In this document: one piece after another, positions 1 to 13,149 of the stretch
How the letters are laid out: each line of letters starts with the position of its first letter
How positions within the stretch are numbered: the stretch's first letter is position 1
Source of the DNA: Parapristionchus giblindavisi
Taxonomy: Eukaryota; Nematoda; Chromadorea; Rhabditida; Diplogasteridae
Length of the DNA: 64,000 nucleotides
Assembly: GCA_943737045.1 (NCBI GenBank)
Contig: CALSFV010000001.1
Location: 1,640,001 to 1,704,000, forward strand
Reading direction: 5' to 3'
Notes under the pieces: generated by a model
Databases searched by the model: none
What the model saw: the letters and a program-made list of their open reading frames with translations, nothing else
What the model was told of the DNA's origin: nothing
Made by a program: the position numbers and the translations under genes

Positions 1-111
1 AGGTCGATTAGGCACTTTCTGAAAACGTATTCATAATCAGCATCGAAAACTGATCCTAGTCATGTTATTACCATCTCATAGGGCCAGGACCAGTTGCGAC
101 CATCCCCTTGT
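1..111. other. left flank outside palindrome 1
   Basis: The first 111 bases have no inverted partner near 6.6 kb, whereas the sequence from about 112 onward does. No gene is visible. Confidence 0.5.
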
Positions 112-165
112 AAGGTCTTGGATTATTTCCCTTAGGGAAATGACAATAGTCCCTGATATGCTCCG

Positions 166-357
166 GTATTTTCAAACTAGAAGTTTACTTATCATTCCCA
201 CTAGCCGTAGACTTGCAAGTCTACGGCTAGTTAAACGTAACTTTACTAGAAGTGGTGTATAATACGGTTATGCATTTCGTCAAATGTTCTTTCACTTGTA
301 GAAAACTAACAGCAAACTGCTAGTACGTAACGTAAGTAAACTACTAGTTTGGAAATA
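166..357 (-). mobile_element. short TIR element (GGTATTT family), copy in left arm
   Basis: An approximately 190-base element ends in inverted GGTATTT(T/C)CAAACTAG. It has a central perfect stem built on CTAGCCGTAGACTTGCAAG at about 200-232. Its mirror copy is at 6,364-6,556. Related half elements lie at 47,111-47,262, 49,299-49,356 and 51,426-51,482. Confidence 0.65.
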
Positions 358-962
358 CCATACCGTCAAAACGAAAAAAAAGTGAAACATTTGTCAAATA
401 ATTTGACAAAATTTGACAAAAGTTTGAATTATGATATCTAAACGCGGTTACTAGTTTTTTAATAGACAATAGGGTATTTAAGCAACACTGGGCTTACCTA
501 ATTGACCTATGAAGAAAAAAAATTAAATGAATCACTGTGAACGCTGTTTTGTGCAACTGGTATACGGTATGATTTTCTACAGTATACCCCTTTTGCAGTT
601 TGATCTATGAAATGAACCAAAAAGTGCACATTCGCTATAGGAAGTCAGGTAATGCTATATATATATATCCATGATTAGACGAAAAAAACGCGATTGTAGC
701 AATTTTACAGTAAGATTCTACAGTATGCTACAGTATACCAATTATGCTCCGCAACGCTCCTGATTATTTTTTTCACTTTTGTCGTGCTTATCTGGATTTG
801 GCAAAAAACATCAAAAAACACAAGATCATGAAAAATGCTAAAAATGGTAATCTTGTGAACTTTTGTCAAATTTTGTCAAATTATTTGACAAATGTTTCAC
901 TTTTTTTCGTTTTGACGGTAGTGTGAGGGAATAAGAAGTCGCAGCGGATAGGTATATTTTGA

Positions 963-1510
963 GTTTCGGCAACGGATCATAAATCCATTGGGAGGTGGGT
1001 TACCTCAACGAAATGTGTACCATTGTTATCAGTAGGAGTGTAACCGTCAGGAATCGCGAACTGATTTTTTTATTGCTACCGTACCCTATTGTCTAATCTA
1101 ATCTAAGACTAATCTGTCGTTTAGTGGCAACCATTCCCTCCCCAATGGTTATGTGCTTGATAAAGGTCTTTAAACTGTAAAACTGTAACCCTATTGTAGC
1201 GAAGTTAATGGAAAATTCCGGTGCGATTACGGTAGTTCGGGTTACGCAAGATAAAAGTTGGCTCACTGTTGCTATAATGGCAACTAGTATTTGATCTCGG
1301 AGCATCATAAATTATTTGACTTCCACCATTCTCAACCATGAACCCCGGATTATGGGTCGAATGAAAAAATATCAGTTGGTGATCAATTACGGTTACGGTA
1401 GTCCAATACCGTACACTCCTACTGATGACAATGGTACAACATTTGTTGCCGTATGCCACCTACCAACGGATTTATGATCCGTTACCGAAATGAGCGTTGC
1501 CGAATTGTTC
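963..1510. mobile_element. palindromic Mutator-like element, nested copy
   Basis: Two inverted halves begin and end with GTTTCGGCAACGGATCATAA-like sequence and share internal blocks (CCATTGTTATCAGTAG, GTTACGGTAG, TTTTATCTTG). They match the better delimited element at 37,583-38,231. The mirror copy in the other arm is 5,189-5,737. No target duplication could be read here. Confidence 0.6.
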
Positions 1511-2074
1511 ATCCCCTATTTTGAAATATGAGAATTTTCATGAAATTTCAACTCCGAGAATTTTAAAATTTGCAGGGAGTACTCAGTGCCCATGTTAATG
1601 ACCTTGATCAACCGATATTTGGAATATCTATCGAGCCGAGACAAAACCAGAAGGTTTCGCGGAGTGAAATTTGCCTTAACAGTCGTAACCACCACGCAAA
1701 CTCTACAGAATGTAAATTTCGAACGAAATTTCGGCAAAAATACGATATAAAAGCGTTTATCTGCCAAACTTCCGTTCGAAATTTGCACTCTGCAAAGTCT
1801 ATGTGGACGTCTCCACAAGGCAAAAGTAACGCCGTAATAAAACAGTACTATCCAGAATTATACGGTGTTTGGTTTTTCCCGAAACATTTCATACACGAAT
1901 CGAGCAAGCTTGGAACATTTTCAGGTTGTTCTGGGCAAAGTAAACATGTCGCGTGGAGATTTCAGAATATGCGCACAACCCATTCATGGAGGTTGGTTCA
2001 GCATGTTGTTACGAAGACATACAAATTAACATGGTATTCACATATTGTAATGCAATGTTATCATGCATTTGCCA

Positions 2075-2170
2075 TGCGTGCCTACACCCTAACCTCCTCC
2101 GCCGTGTGTCTCCGTCGTTACGGCGGAGGTTACGGCGTAGGCAAGTACAGTCAAATGTAGCGATGCATGA
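2075..2170. mobile_element. GC-rich hairpin MITE (TGCCTACGCCGTAAC family)
   Basis: A strong hairpin has inverted TGCGTGCCTACACCCTAACC and GGTTACGGCGTAGGCA around a GTGTGTCTCC loop, with outer bases TTTGCC and CAAATG. The family also occurs at 4,529-4,625, 9,124-9,190, 13,588-13,665, 41,335-41,435 and, in expanded form, 43,145-43,465. Confidence 0.7.
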
Positions 2171-2765
2171 GAAAACTTATTCCAGCCATCATAAATGCGA
2201 ACAGTACCATTGACAGAGACATTACGAGTGAATTTGGATCGTATCGAAATAGAGAGAACACGAAGACTAACAAGTCTTTAGCCAAGTACTGATTTCAATT
2301 TGTGTTTGATGCTCGTTATATTGATAAAATAATTCGATGTGAAAGAAAAGTGTTTACAAAGTGTAAGAAGGCTACTTTATTATCCTCAAAACGGGTATTT
2401 AAAAAAAGACTTAACGCCCACACTAAATTCAGCTAAATACTACCCATATTTTGGCTGATAAAGTGTTTGCCCTCCGTCCTCGTAATGATTTCGTAATGTT
2501 TGATGCAAAAACTGCTCACTTCGTAATACGTGCAATGGTGGTGGTTACTTTAGCGATTTTCCCATGTTTTTTTCTAAAAAAATTTATTTGGATTATAATG
2601 GAAATAAAAGATTTACCTTCAAGTTAGCAAAATCGACGAATGTAAAACAGTAAACGACGATACGACCTGTTAATTATAAATTCAATTAACAATGAACTTC
2701 GTTGTAGCATGAAGTGGTCTAGATGTGTCGATGTAATTCATAAAAACGCCTTTTTTTCATTTTTA

Positions 2766-3930
2766 TCTCACCTGACCTAATTTCAAGCTCTCCGCTCTGG
2801 CAATGATTTCTCTCTCTGCCTAAAAGCACATTTAGGTGTACCTTTAATTGATGTTTGCAAACGGTAGATCGTTCAGATCGATCGATATAAAGATCAATTG
2901 GTATTATAGAATATATCAAAGATCAAAGATCAAAGATCAATCAAAGATCAGATATCTTGCGCACCAGCTACGGAGATCATGTGTTCCGGAACCAGCCTAT
3001 GATGAAAGCCCACACCTCACCGCAGCCGACAATGCCGTAAGTGTAGGCGGAACCACTTAGGGGAATCTGGAAGCGATACATTTTTATTTCATTTTCCACC
3101 TAGTATCATTTCAATAACCCATTCACGCTAATAATAATGATTTGAAACATATTTAGGAACCGTGAATGTTCATGCAAATCTCTTACTAGGGAATGGTTCG
3201 TAAAGGGCACGAAATTACGAAATTACGAAATTAGAAATTAGAAATTAAGTCGGTGATGCTTATTATCGCCATGGTAGTCACTCACCGTAGTTTCGTACCC
3301 TTTACGAACCATTCCCTAGTTACATCTCGCTTTATTAAGTTCAAGGTGATATGCGAAAAGTGAGAGAGACCACTCATCAATTTCCAATCTTCAATGATTC
3401 TTTGCAAGTGAAATCAAACATGATTCATTCGTGATTACAGCTATCAATGCGCCAGATTAACGTAAAATAAATAGTGCGTAGCAAAAGGTAAAGGTACAAC
3501 CCGTTATTCAAGTCCCACCACAGTATTCTGGTCCAAGCCATTTTTCTTCCAAAGCAAGACAAAGGAGAGACCATTGTATTCGAGAGAGTTTGTATGTTGA
3601 GCGGTCGTTCTTGCTTTGAAAGTCATGAGAACGCTGTGTTTCCTCTCTGTATGAATATTTTTCGATTCTCAAAATCTTAATCAAGAGTATCATGAGTACT
3701 AAGTACAAGTACCGCGCTTTTCTCGTCACCCACTCGGTTATTATTATTCTTCGGATATCATCCATCGTGGTACCCCTCTAGTCAATTATGCACATAGGTT
3801 CAGGTATGACCTCCATACTTTTATTTTCGTTACTTTTGAATATTGTATATCAGGAACGGAGCACAGGAGCTGCTAGATGCGGCCAAAGGCGAGATGTCGG
3901 AGATTTCGTAATGGAGGTTATCAATAATGC
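2766..3930. repeat. 1.17-kb core sequence, copy 1 (centre of palindrome 1)
   Basis: This block lies at the middle of palindrome 1 and is present again, inverted, at 10,804-11,968 in the middle of palindrome 2 (coordinate sum 14,734). It contains a degenerate copy of the 115-base MITE at its left edge, tandem GATCAAA repeats at about 2,920-2,950, a nested 133-base hairpin (3,187-3,319), and two exon-like plus-strand pieces. One ends near 3,033 before GTAAGTG. The other runs from an ATCAG acceptor at about 3,851 to a TAA at about 3,911 and reads NGAQELLDAAKGEM. I do not recognise the source gene. Confidence 0.85.
3187..3319. mobile_element. hairpin MITE (CTAGGGAATGGTTCG)
   Basis: A 133-base element has inverted ends CTAGGGAATGGTTCGTAAAG and CTTTACGAACCATTCCCTAG. 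It is flanked by TTA on the left and TTAC on the right, so a short target duplication is likely but its length is ambiguous. The copy in the second core is at about 11,415-11,547. Confidence 0.75.
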
Positions 3931-6610
3931 AATACAATACATTTATCTTATCAGCACTAAGAGGAGAAGATTGAGTCAGGGGCAGGGGGAATTTTCTAGG
4001 AAGTTTTATTTTTCCGTCTCTGAGAGATATTATTATCTATTCAAGAAAACTATTGAACTGAAACTTGGTGATTGAAGTAGAAAACCCACGAAAACGTTCC
4101 GATATCGTCCATTAGGCCTGTTTGTTATCAATAATAATATATCAATTTTCGATTCTGAAAAAATTTTACGTATTACGAAGTGAGCAGTTTTTGCATCAAA
4201 CATTACGAAATCATTACGAGGACGGAGGGCAAACACTTTATCAGCCAAAATATGGGTAGTATTTAGCTGAATTTAGTGTGGGCGTTAAGTCTTTTTTTAA
4301 ATACCCGTTTTGAGGATAATAAAGTAGCCTTCTTACACTTTGTAAACACTTTTCTTTCACATCGAATTATTTTATCAATATAACGAGCATCAAACACAAA
4401 TTGAAATCAGTACTTGGCTAAAGACTTGTTAGTCTTCGTGTTCTCTCTATTTCGATACGATCCAAATTCACTCGTAATGTCTCTGTCAATGGTACTGTTC
4501 GCATTTATGATGGCTGGAATAAGTTTTCTCATGCATCGCTACATTTGACTGTACTTGCCTACGCCGTAACCTCCGCCGTAACGACGGAGACACACGGCGG
4601 AGGAGGTTAGGGTGTAGGCACGCATGGCAAATGCATGATAACATTGCATTACAATATGTGAATACCATGTTAATTTGTATGTCTTCGTAACAACATGCTG
4701 AACCGACCTCCATGAATGGGTTGTGCGCATATTCTGAAATCTCCACGCGACATGTTTACTTTGCCCAGAACAACCTGAAAATGTTCCAAGCTTGCTCGAT
4801 TCGTGTATGAAATGTTTCGGGAAAAACCAAACACCGTATAATTCTGGATAGTACTGTTTTATTACGGCGTTACTTTTGCCTTGTGGAGACGTCCACATAG
4901 ACTTTGCAGAGTGCAAATTTCGAACGGAAGTTTGGCAGATAAACGCTTTTATATCGTATTTTTGCCGAAATTTCGTTCGAAATTTACATTCTGTAGAGTT
5001 TGCGTGGTGGTTACGACTGTTAAGGCAAATTTCACTCCGCGAAACCTTCTGGTTTTGTCTCGGCTCGATAGATATTCCAAATATCGGTTGATCAAGGTCA
5101 TTAACATGGGCACTGAGTACTCCCTGCAAATTTTAAAATTCTCGGAGTTGAAATTTCATGAAAATTCTCATATTTCAAAATAGGGATTGGACAATTCGGC
5201 AACGCTCATTTCGGTAACGGATCATAAATCCGTTGGTAGGTGGCATACGGCAACAAATGTTGTACCATTGTCATCAGTAGGAGTGTACGGTATTGGACTA
5301 CCGTAACCGTAATTGATCACCAACTGATATTTTTTCATTCGACCCATAATCCGGGGTTCATGGTTGAGAATGGTGGAAGTCAAATAATTTATGATGCTCC
5401 GAGATCAAATACTAGTTGCCATTATAGCAACAGTGAGCCAACTTTTATCTTGCGTAACCCGAACTACCGTAATCGCACCGGAATTTTCCATTAACTTCGC
5501 TACAATAGGGTTACAGTTTTACAGTTTAAAGACCTTTATCAAGCACATAACCATTGGGGAGGGAATGGTTGCCACTAAACGACAGATTAGTCTTAGATTA
5601 GATTAGACAATAGGGTACGGTAGCAATAAAAAAAAAATCAGTTCGCGATTCCTGACGGTTACACTCCTACTGATAACAATGGTACACATTTCGTTGAGGT
5701 AACCCACCTCCCAATGGATTTATGATCCGTTGCCGAAACTCAAAATATACCTATCCGATGCGACTTCTTATTCCCTCACACTACCGTCAAAACGAAAAAA
5801 AGTGAAACATTTGTCAAATAATTTGACAAAATTTGACAAAAGTTCACAAGATTACCATTTTTAGCATTTTTCATGATCTTGATGAAGTATTATCTCAGAT
5901 TTTGTTTTGTAGATGTGTTTGCCAAATCCAGATAAGCACGACAAAAGTGAAAAAAATAATCAGGAGCGTTGCGGAGCATAATTGGTATACTGTAGCATAC
6001 TGTAGAATCTTACTGTAAAATTGCTACAATCGCGTTTTTTCGTCTAATCATGGATATATATATATATAGCATTACCTGACTTCCTATAGCGAATGTGCAC
6101 TTTTTGGTTCATTTCATAGATCAGGCTGCAAAACGGGTATACTGTAGAAAATCATACCGTATACCAGTTGCACAAAACAGCGTTCACAGTGATTCATTTA
6201 ATTTTTTTCTTCATAGGTCAATTAGGTAAGCCCAGTGTTGCTTAAATACCCTATTGTCTATTAAAAAACAAGTAACCGCGTTTAGATATCATAATTCAAA
6301 CTTTTGTCAAATTTTGTCAAATTATTTGACAAATGTTTCACTTTTTTTCGTTTTGACGGTATGGTATTTCCAAACTAGTAGTTTACTTACGTTACGTACT
6401 AGCAGTTTGCTGTTAGTTTTCTACAAGTGAAAGAACATTTGACGAAATGCATAACCGTATTATACACCACTTCTAGTAAAGTTACGTTTAACTAGCCGTA
6501 GACTTGCAAGTCTACGGCTAGTGGGAATGATAAGTAAACTTCTAGTTTGAAAATACCGGAGCATATCAGGGACTATTGTCATTTCCCTAAGGGAAATAAT
6601 CCAAGACCTT

Positions 6611-6902
6611 TGAAGAAAGAATTTCGTCTGGGGACAATGGATATTTTTGTGATTTAAAAAAAACTGCGAAAATATAGATTTTCTCACATCAGAGATGGCC
6701 TTGTGGTGAATAATTTTGTTATTCAATGAACGAAAAATATTAAAGAAGTTCTCGGCTAACGATGCACTATCTGGAATGAAAGATTGTTCGTGAAACATCA
6801 GGCTTCGAACCATCGGGACGCAATCGTGGACAGATATCCGACTATGCAATGGGCAGAACAAGGTGATATCTTCATTTCACACATCTGTTCAACGAGGGAT
6901 GA
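6611..6902. other. junction between palindromes 1 and 2
   Basis: This 290-base stretch is neither part of the palindrome 1 arms nor of the RBM25 duplication. No gene, RNA or repeat was recognised in it. Confidence 0.5.
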
Positions 6903-7075
6903 AAGCTACCGTACACCTTACATCGCTACCGTACACCCCCAGACTGCTACCGTACACCCGAGATCGCTACCGTACACCCGATATCGCTACCGTACACCCG
7001 AGATGGCTACCTTACACCTTACATCTCTACTGTACACCCCAGACTGCTACCGTACACCCAAGCTCGCCACCGTAC
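6903..7075. repeat. minisatellite, 20-base units, left copy
   Basis: About nine units of the form GCTACCGTACACC(C/T) plus a variable seven bases stand in what would be an intron of the left RBM25 copy. The order of unit variants mirrors the start of the longer array at 20,618-20,945, and the arm similarity stops within the array. Confidence 0.85.
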
Positions 7076-8370
7076 CTTCTCCATTGGCCTGTCGTCGGCG
7101 CTGTCCGAGGGGCTGGTGTGGGTTGGGCGAGCCGGAGCCGTCCCGCTGGTGCTTGGCGCGCGCCGCCGCTTCCTGAGAATACGAAAAGATCAAAGATCAG
7201 TGTCGCAGACCCCAAAGATCAAAGATCAATTAGGCTATTGTCGTAGTACTTTTTGTTCATGTCGTCGTCTCGCCTCCTCTTCCAGCTCTTTCGTCTCCAT
7301 CTCCTCCTGCTTGGCCTTCTGCTTGGACTCTTCCAGAATCTGCTTCTTCAGCTCCTCGATTTCAGCTTGCTCCTGAAATCAATAAATCAGATCCACAAAT
7401 CAATAACCACAAAGCAACAGTATCATACGAGGAAACCTTTGTCGCAGGAAATTAAAATCGGGTGGGAGAGACGCAAAAACTTCATTTTGTGGTGAATCTT
7501 GGCCAAATCGTTTTCATTTATGAACTTTTTTTGTCCAAATTCTTGTGAGTCGGGTGCAAAAGCCGGATGGGTTCTTGTCGCTAGCTACAATGCCGCCCAC
7601 GTATGGACAGTATCAGGAAAAAAGAAAAGAAAAATCAATCAATAATACGAACCCTCAATCGATCGCGCTCATCAGCCTCCTTCTCGCGTTCAAACTCGCG
7701 TCGACGTCCGAACAGTGACGAACTCCTGCAAGGCAATCCATTACTACTACTGTATTCAAAATGGAAAAAAATCTAACACTCAAAAATTCACACCGCGACA
7801 ATATTGCTTCTGTTTCATTCTTTTTTTTTTGTTTCAGTACTAGATGAGTTTACGGATGAAAAGTTTTGTTACTCATTATGTCCAGCCTACTTCAACCATA
7901 TCACCCCTACATTCTCTGTATTCATAACCTTCTCGAAACCACGATTCAGCTGCCTCTATCACAATATTCTCTTTCGTACCAATAAATATAAGGGCGAAAT
8001 AATAATCGCAGGCTACCCTTGTAATGCAACCAATTAATCAAGAATCATCAGACTACCGTTCTTGTAATATAGACAACCAATCAAAAATCGTCAATCTACC
8101 ATACTTGTAATATAGTCGATCAATCAAAAATCCAGTCAATCAATCAATAATCATCGGTCTACCGTACTTGTAGCAAAGCCAATCAAGCAATAATCCAGTC
8201 AACCAATCAATAATCGTCAATCAGACTACCGTACTTGTAATACTTCTGATCGTCCTTCTCGTCATCATAATCCTCGAGGAACGACTTCAGCTTCTTCGCC
8301 TCCTTCAGCACGTCCAACTTGCGATTCTTCTCCCGCGCCTCGTCCTTCTCGTACTTCTTCGCCTGTTAAT

Positions 8371-8413
<43 letters not shown>

Positions 8414-9589
8414 GATTTTTATGCGAAAAATACCGAATTTTCTAAATCGACCCACTATATAAAAATGTGATCAAATGATTATTATTATTATTATTATTAA
8501 TGCTAATATTAATCAGTCCATATACGCATTGAAATAGATTTCATTCTACATCTGAATAAGGAGATAGCGCACGGCAGCGGCTGCACCGACCCACATGTAA
8601 AAAAAATGGCGAATAAGTAGCTACAAAAATATGAAGTCTAAGTGAAAATCAGGAAATTCAGGGTAAATCACGTGCTTGATATCAATGAAAAAATTACCAA
8701 CATCAGGGAAAAATTTGAAAATCAGGCAAAATTTAAATCCCTGAATCACTTGACTTATACTGTAGAATTTGAATCCCTGAATCACTTGACTTTCTACTGT
8801 AGAATTGCTTTTGTAAGTCAAATAGTAAACCTTCTGGCACTTTGCCAAGTTCATCGGAACGAACTAATAAGATTTTCGACTTGTATTATTTACCATTCCG
8901 CAATCATAAGCACTAAACACAGTAAGTCAACCCAAAAAATTAGCCACCCTCTCCCAGTTATGCGGTCGGCATTCCCGCTGCCGTGATAGCGTGACATCGA
9001 GTGGGATCGACCTAATGAGTGAGGTGCGTGAAAGAGGCAGCTGAATTCTAGTTTCGGGAAGCACATGAGTAAAGAGAAGGGAGGGGTGATATGATCGCAT
9101 TCGCTTTAATGTTACATTTCTCAAAACGTGCGCACGCCGTAACGACTGAGACGCGGCGGAGAGGGTTACGGCGTGCGCACGTTTTGAAAATATAACACCG
9201 CCTAACGGACTTTAATTATCAATGCGAATTATAAACATAGGAAGGCGTGATAAAACGAATAATTTTTGTGCATAGAAATTGAAAATCTATCGAGTCAACT
9301 GATACCCAGATGCTATTCCACAACTCAAGTTACCACAATTCAACGGGCCGTATTCACACTTTTCGGCGCCATCACAGGATGTTTTCATACACTTGGTCGA
9401 CTGTTTTGTCGATCCTCACATGAGGGATACGAAAATGAATGATTCCGACCCGCTGATTTCCCGTTCCTCACCATCTTCTTCTCTCTGGTCTCCCAGTCGC
9501 GCAGCCGCGCATTGTACGCCATCTCCTTCTCCTTGATCTGCCGCTTCAGCTGGCGACGCTCACGCGCATCCTCCGAGTCCTCGGAGCCA
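7076..9589 (-). pseudogene. RBM25 fragment, left copy (five exons)
   Basis: Five exons on the minus strand match the right-hand gene: 9,472-9,589, 8,235-8,362, 7,652-7,725, 7,250-7,372 and 7,076-7,172. Splice sites are intact (GTGAGG, GTACGGTAG, GTTCG and GTACTACG donors; TGCAG, ACAG, TGCAG and TTTCAG acceptors), so the sequence is not visibly decayed. The copy has no N-terminal exons and no C-terminal PWI exons because the palindrome ends at 6,903. It therefore encodes only the Arg/Glu-rich middle of the protein, including the conserved FLEDYDDEKDDQKYY stretch. Its first exon ends WETREKKM, which joins more naturally to AKKYEKD than the expanded version in the right copy, and it reads SEDSEDARERR where the right copy reads SEDSVDARERR. 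I infer it is a truncated duplicate. An incorrectly assembled haplotype is the alternative. Confidence 0.85.
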
Positions 9590-10803
9590 CTGCAAGCGCA
9601 AAAACAATTAAATGCTAATTTAATTAAATTAATTTAAATAATTTCATTTAATTAAGTATAATATACAAAAGCATGCAAATGCACTCTATTACTACTATAT
9701 AACATGCAACACAAAATAGATAAGACCCCGCTGTTTCGGCAAGGGTTGTGCTTCCTTCTTCTAGAACCAAAAATAGTCAAAGAAAATCAATAATCAAATG
9801 TTCTGCAGTCGGTAACCAAAGATACAGTAGCCAATCGATGCGCACAATCAATGCCGTAAATCAATCAATACATCATTATGTACTGCCGTAATAAATTTTA
9901 GAAAGCTGTATTGTAGACAGTCCCATAGTTCGAATAGCTAGGTTATCGGTTTTCATAAATCCGGTCAGGTTTTTCGATTTTTGGCAAATTTGGCTCAAAA
10001 TCCGGTCAGGTTTTTTTTTGATTTTTGCAAAATTTTGGCAAAAAATCCGGTCAGGCTTGGTACGTTCAAAGGTGGGCGCGTGAAAACGAATACTTTTTGC
10101 ACACAGCCTTTCCTTCCCTTGCGGGGCCTTGCGCATAGCTTTGCCTCACAAAAAAAATGACGAATTTCAAGATAAATCCGCAAAAAATGGACATGCGCAT
10201 AGCCTTGCCATACAATTCTCCGGTTTGTGCACAGCCTTTCCCCAAGCGTGCCCACCTATGGGTACGTTGCAATATACTTTTTGACTTATCACGGATCTCC
10301 TGTAAGAATGAAAGAAGCCAACCGACAGTTTTTAAATTTTTCTCACCGATTTGGATGAGATTTATATGATTGACCATAATGACGTAAAGGAGAAGGCCTA
10401 GGCCCTTGATTTCGCCAAATTTGCATTTTTATCGATTTTTTGATCTTCCACTTCGGGCAGCCATATCTCACTCAATTTTTGACCTACAGCAAGAAATTTT
10501 TTTTCCAATCGACTCGAAATGAACTGTTCTAGAAGATACTCAACAAAGGATACGTGTAAAAACGCCATCTTCTACCTGTTTTCTTCGAAAAACTGATTTT
10601 TTGAGTACAATATGATAATTTTCTCAAAATTTTTCCACACAAAATTTTTTCGCGATTCTGATTCTCCATCCTCGAATTGAGGTACGTACATACTTCAGCC
10701 GTCATAATTCGCGGCACCCGATACCGTTTCTCAGAGGGGAACCGGACTTAGCGTTATTTTCATTAAAAAACAATTCTTATCCCATCTCTGTTCATTTTTT
10801 ATT

Positions 10804-11968
10804 GCATTATTGATAACCTCCATTACGAAATCACCGACATCTCGCCTTTGGCCGCATCTAGCAGCTCCTGTGCTCCGTTCCTGATATACAATATTCAAAA
10901 GTAACGAAAATAAAAGTATGGAGGTCATACCTGAACCTATGTGCATAATTGACTAGAGGGGTACCACGATGGATGATAACCGAAGAATAATAATAACCGA
11001 GTGGGTGACGAGAAAAGCGCGGTACTTGTACTTAGTACTCATGATACTCTTGATTAAGATTTTGAGAATCGAAAAATATTCATACAGAGAGGAAACACAG
11101 CGTTCTCATGACTTTCAAAGCAAGAACGACCGCTCAACATACAAACTCTCTCGAATACAATGGTCTCTCCTTTGTCTTGCTTTGGAAGAAAAATGGCTTG
11201 GACCAGAATACTGTGGTGGGACTTGAATAACGGGTTGTACCTTTACCTTTTGCTACGCACTATTTATTTTACGTTAATCTGGCGCATTGATAGCTGTAAT
11301 CACGAATGAATCATGTTTGATTTCACTTGCAAAGAATCATTGAAGATTGGAAATTGATGAGTGGTCTCTCTCACTTTTCGCATATCACCTTGAACTTAAT
11401 AAAGCGAGATGTAACTAGGGAATGGTTCGTAAAGGGTACGAAACTACGGTGAGTGACTACCATGGCGATAATAAGCATCACCGACTTAATTTCTAATTTC
11501 TAATTTCGTAATTTCGTAATTTCGTGCCCTTTACGAACCATTCCCTAGTAAGAGATTTGCATGAACATTCACGGTTCCTAAATATGTTTCAAATCATTAT
11601 TATTAGCGTGAATGGGTTATTGAAATGATACTAGGTGGAAAATGAAATAAAAATGTATCGCTTCCAGATTCCCCTAAGTGGTTCCGCCTACACTTACGGC
11701 ATTGTCGGCTGCGGTGAGGTGTGGGCTTTCATCATAGGCTGGTTCCGGAACACATGATCTCCGTAGCTGGTGCGCAAGATATCTGATCTTTGATTGATCT
11801 TTGATCTTTGATCTTTGATATATTCTATAATACCAATTGATCTTTATATCGATCGATCTGAACGATCTACCGTTTGCAAACATCAATTAAAGGTACACCT
11901 AAATGTGCTTTTAGGCAGAGAGAGAAATCATTGCCAGAGCGGAGAGCTTGAAATTAGGTCAGGTGAGA
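10804..11968. repeat. 1.17-kb core sequence, copy 2 (centre of palindrome 2)
   Basis: This is the inverted copy of 2,766-3,930. It lies between the two RBM25 arms with only about 36 and 3 bases of other sequence on either side. The exon-like piece here differs by one residue (EMSVIS against EMSEIS in copy 1). The nested hairpin MITE is at about 11,415-11,547. Confidence 0.85.
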
Positions 11969-13149
11969 TTTTTTAATGAAAATAACGCTAAGTCCGGTTC
12001 CCCTCTGAGAAACGGTATCGGGTGCCGCGAATTATGACGGCTGAAGTATGTACGTACCTCAATTCGAGGATGGAGAATCAGAATCGCGAAAAAATTTTGT
12101 GTGGAAAAATTTTGAGAAAATTATCATATTGTACTCAAAAAATCAGTTTTTCGAAGAAAACAGGTAGAAGATGGCGTTTTTACACGTATCCTTTGTTGAG
12201 TATCTTCTAGAACAGTTCATTTCGAGTCGATTGGAAAAAAAATTTCTTGCTGTAGGTCAAAAATTGAGTGAGATATGGCTGCCCGAAGTGGAAGATCAAA
12301 AAATCGATAAAAATGCAAATTTGGCGAAATCAAGGGCCTAGGCCTTCTCCTTTACGTCATTATGGTCAATCATATAAATCTCATCCAAATCGGTGAGAAA
12401 AATTTAAAAACTGTCGGTTGGCTTCTTTCATTCTTACAGGAGATCCGTGATAAGTCAAAAAGTATATTGCAACGTACCCATAGGTGGGCACGCTTGGGGA
12501 AAGGCTGTGCACAAACCGGAGAATTGTATGGCAAGGCTATGCGCATGTCCATTTTTTGCAGATTTATCTTGAAATTCGTCATTTTTTTTGTGAGGCAAAG
12601 CTATGCGCAAGGCCCCGCAAGGGAAGGAAAGGCTGTGTGCAAAAAGTATTCGTTTTCACGCGCCCACCTTTGAACGTACCAAGCCTGACCGGATTTTTTG
12701 CCAAAATTTTGCAAAAATCAAAAAAAAACCTGACCGGATTTTGAGCCAAATTTGCCAAAAATCGAAAAACCTGACCGGATTTATGAAAACCGATAACCTA
12801 GCTATTCGAACTATGGGACTGTCTACAATACAGCTTTCTAAAATTTATTACGGCAGTACATAATGATGTATTGATTGATTTACGGCATTGATTGTGCGCA
12901 TCGATTGGCTACTGTATCTTTGGTTACCGACTGCAGAACATTTGATTATTGATTTTCTTTGACTATTTTTGGTTCTAGAAGAAGGAAGCACAACCCTTGC
13001 CGAAACAGCGGGGTCTTATCTATTTTGTGTTGCATGTTATATAGTAGTAATAGAGTGCATTTGCATGCTTTTGTATATTATACTTAATTAAATGAAATTA
13101 TTTAAATTAATTTAATTAAATTAGCATTTAATTGTTTTTGCGCTTGCAG

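Larger units (their letters stand above)
112..6610. repeat. giant palindrome 1 (2.4-kb arms)
   Basis: Bases 112-2,531 recur in inverted orientation at 4,168-6,610, around a 1.6-kb spacer. Positions pair with a coordinate sum of 6,699 near the centre, drifting to 6,722 at the outer end because of small indels. The arms are nearly identical over long stretches. Each arm contains a nested shorter palindrome (963-1,510 and 5,189-5,737) of the family that also occurs at 37.6 kb, a GC-rich hairpin MITE, and near its outer end a 190-base TIR element. Reading frames of up to 196 codons occur in both arms, but they look like by-products of the repeat and match no family I recognise. Confidence 0.9.

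Noticed and set aside
1570..2160. 196-codon open frame in palindrome 1 (mirror at 4,539-5,129)
   Set aside because: It spans a hairpin MITE and repeat sequence, has no family motif or codon pattern, and is preserved only because the arms are copies.
6463..7376. Overlapping frames around the minisatellite and RBM25 exons on the plus strand
   Set aside because: They are antisense to RBM25 exons or repeat translations and have no start context.
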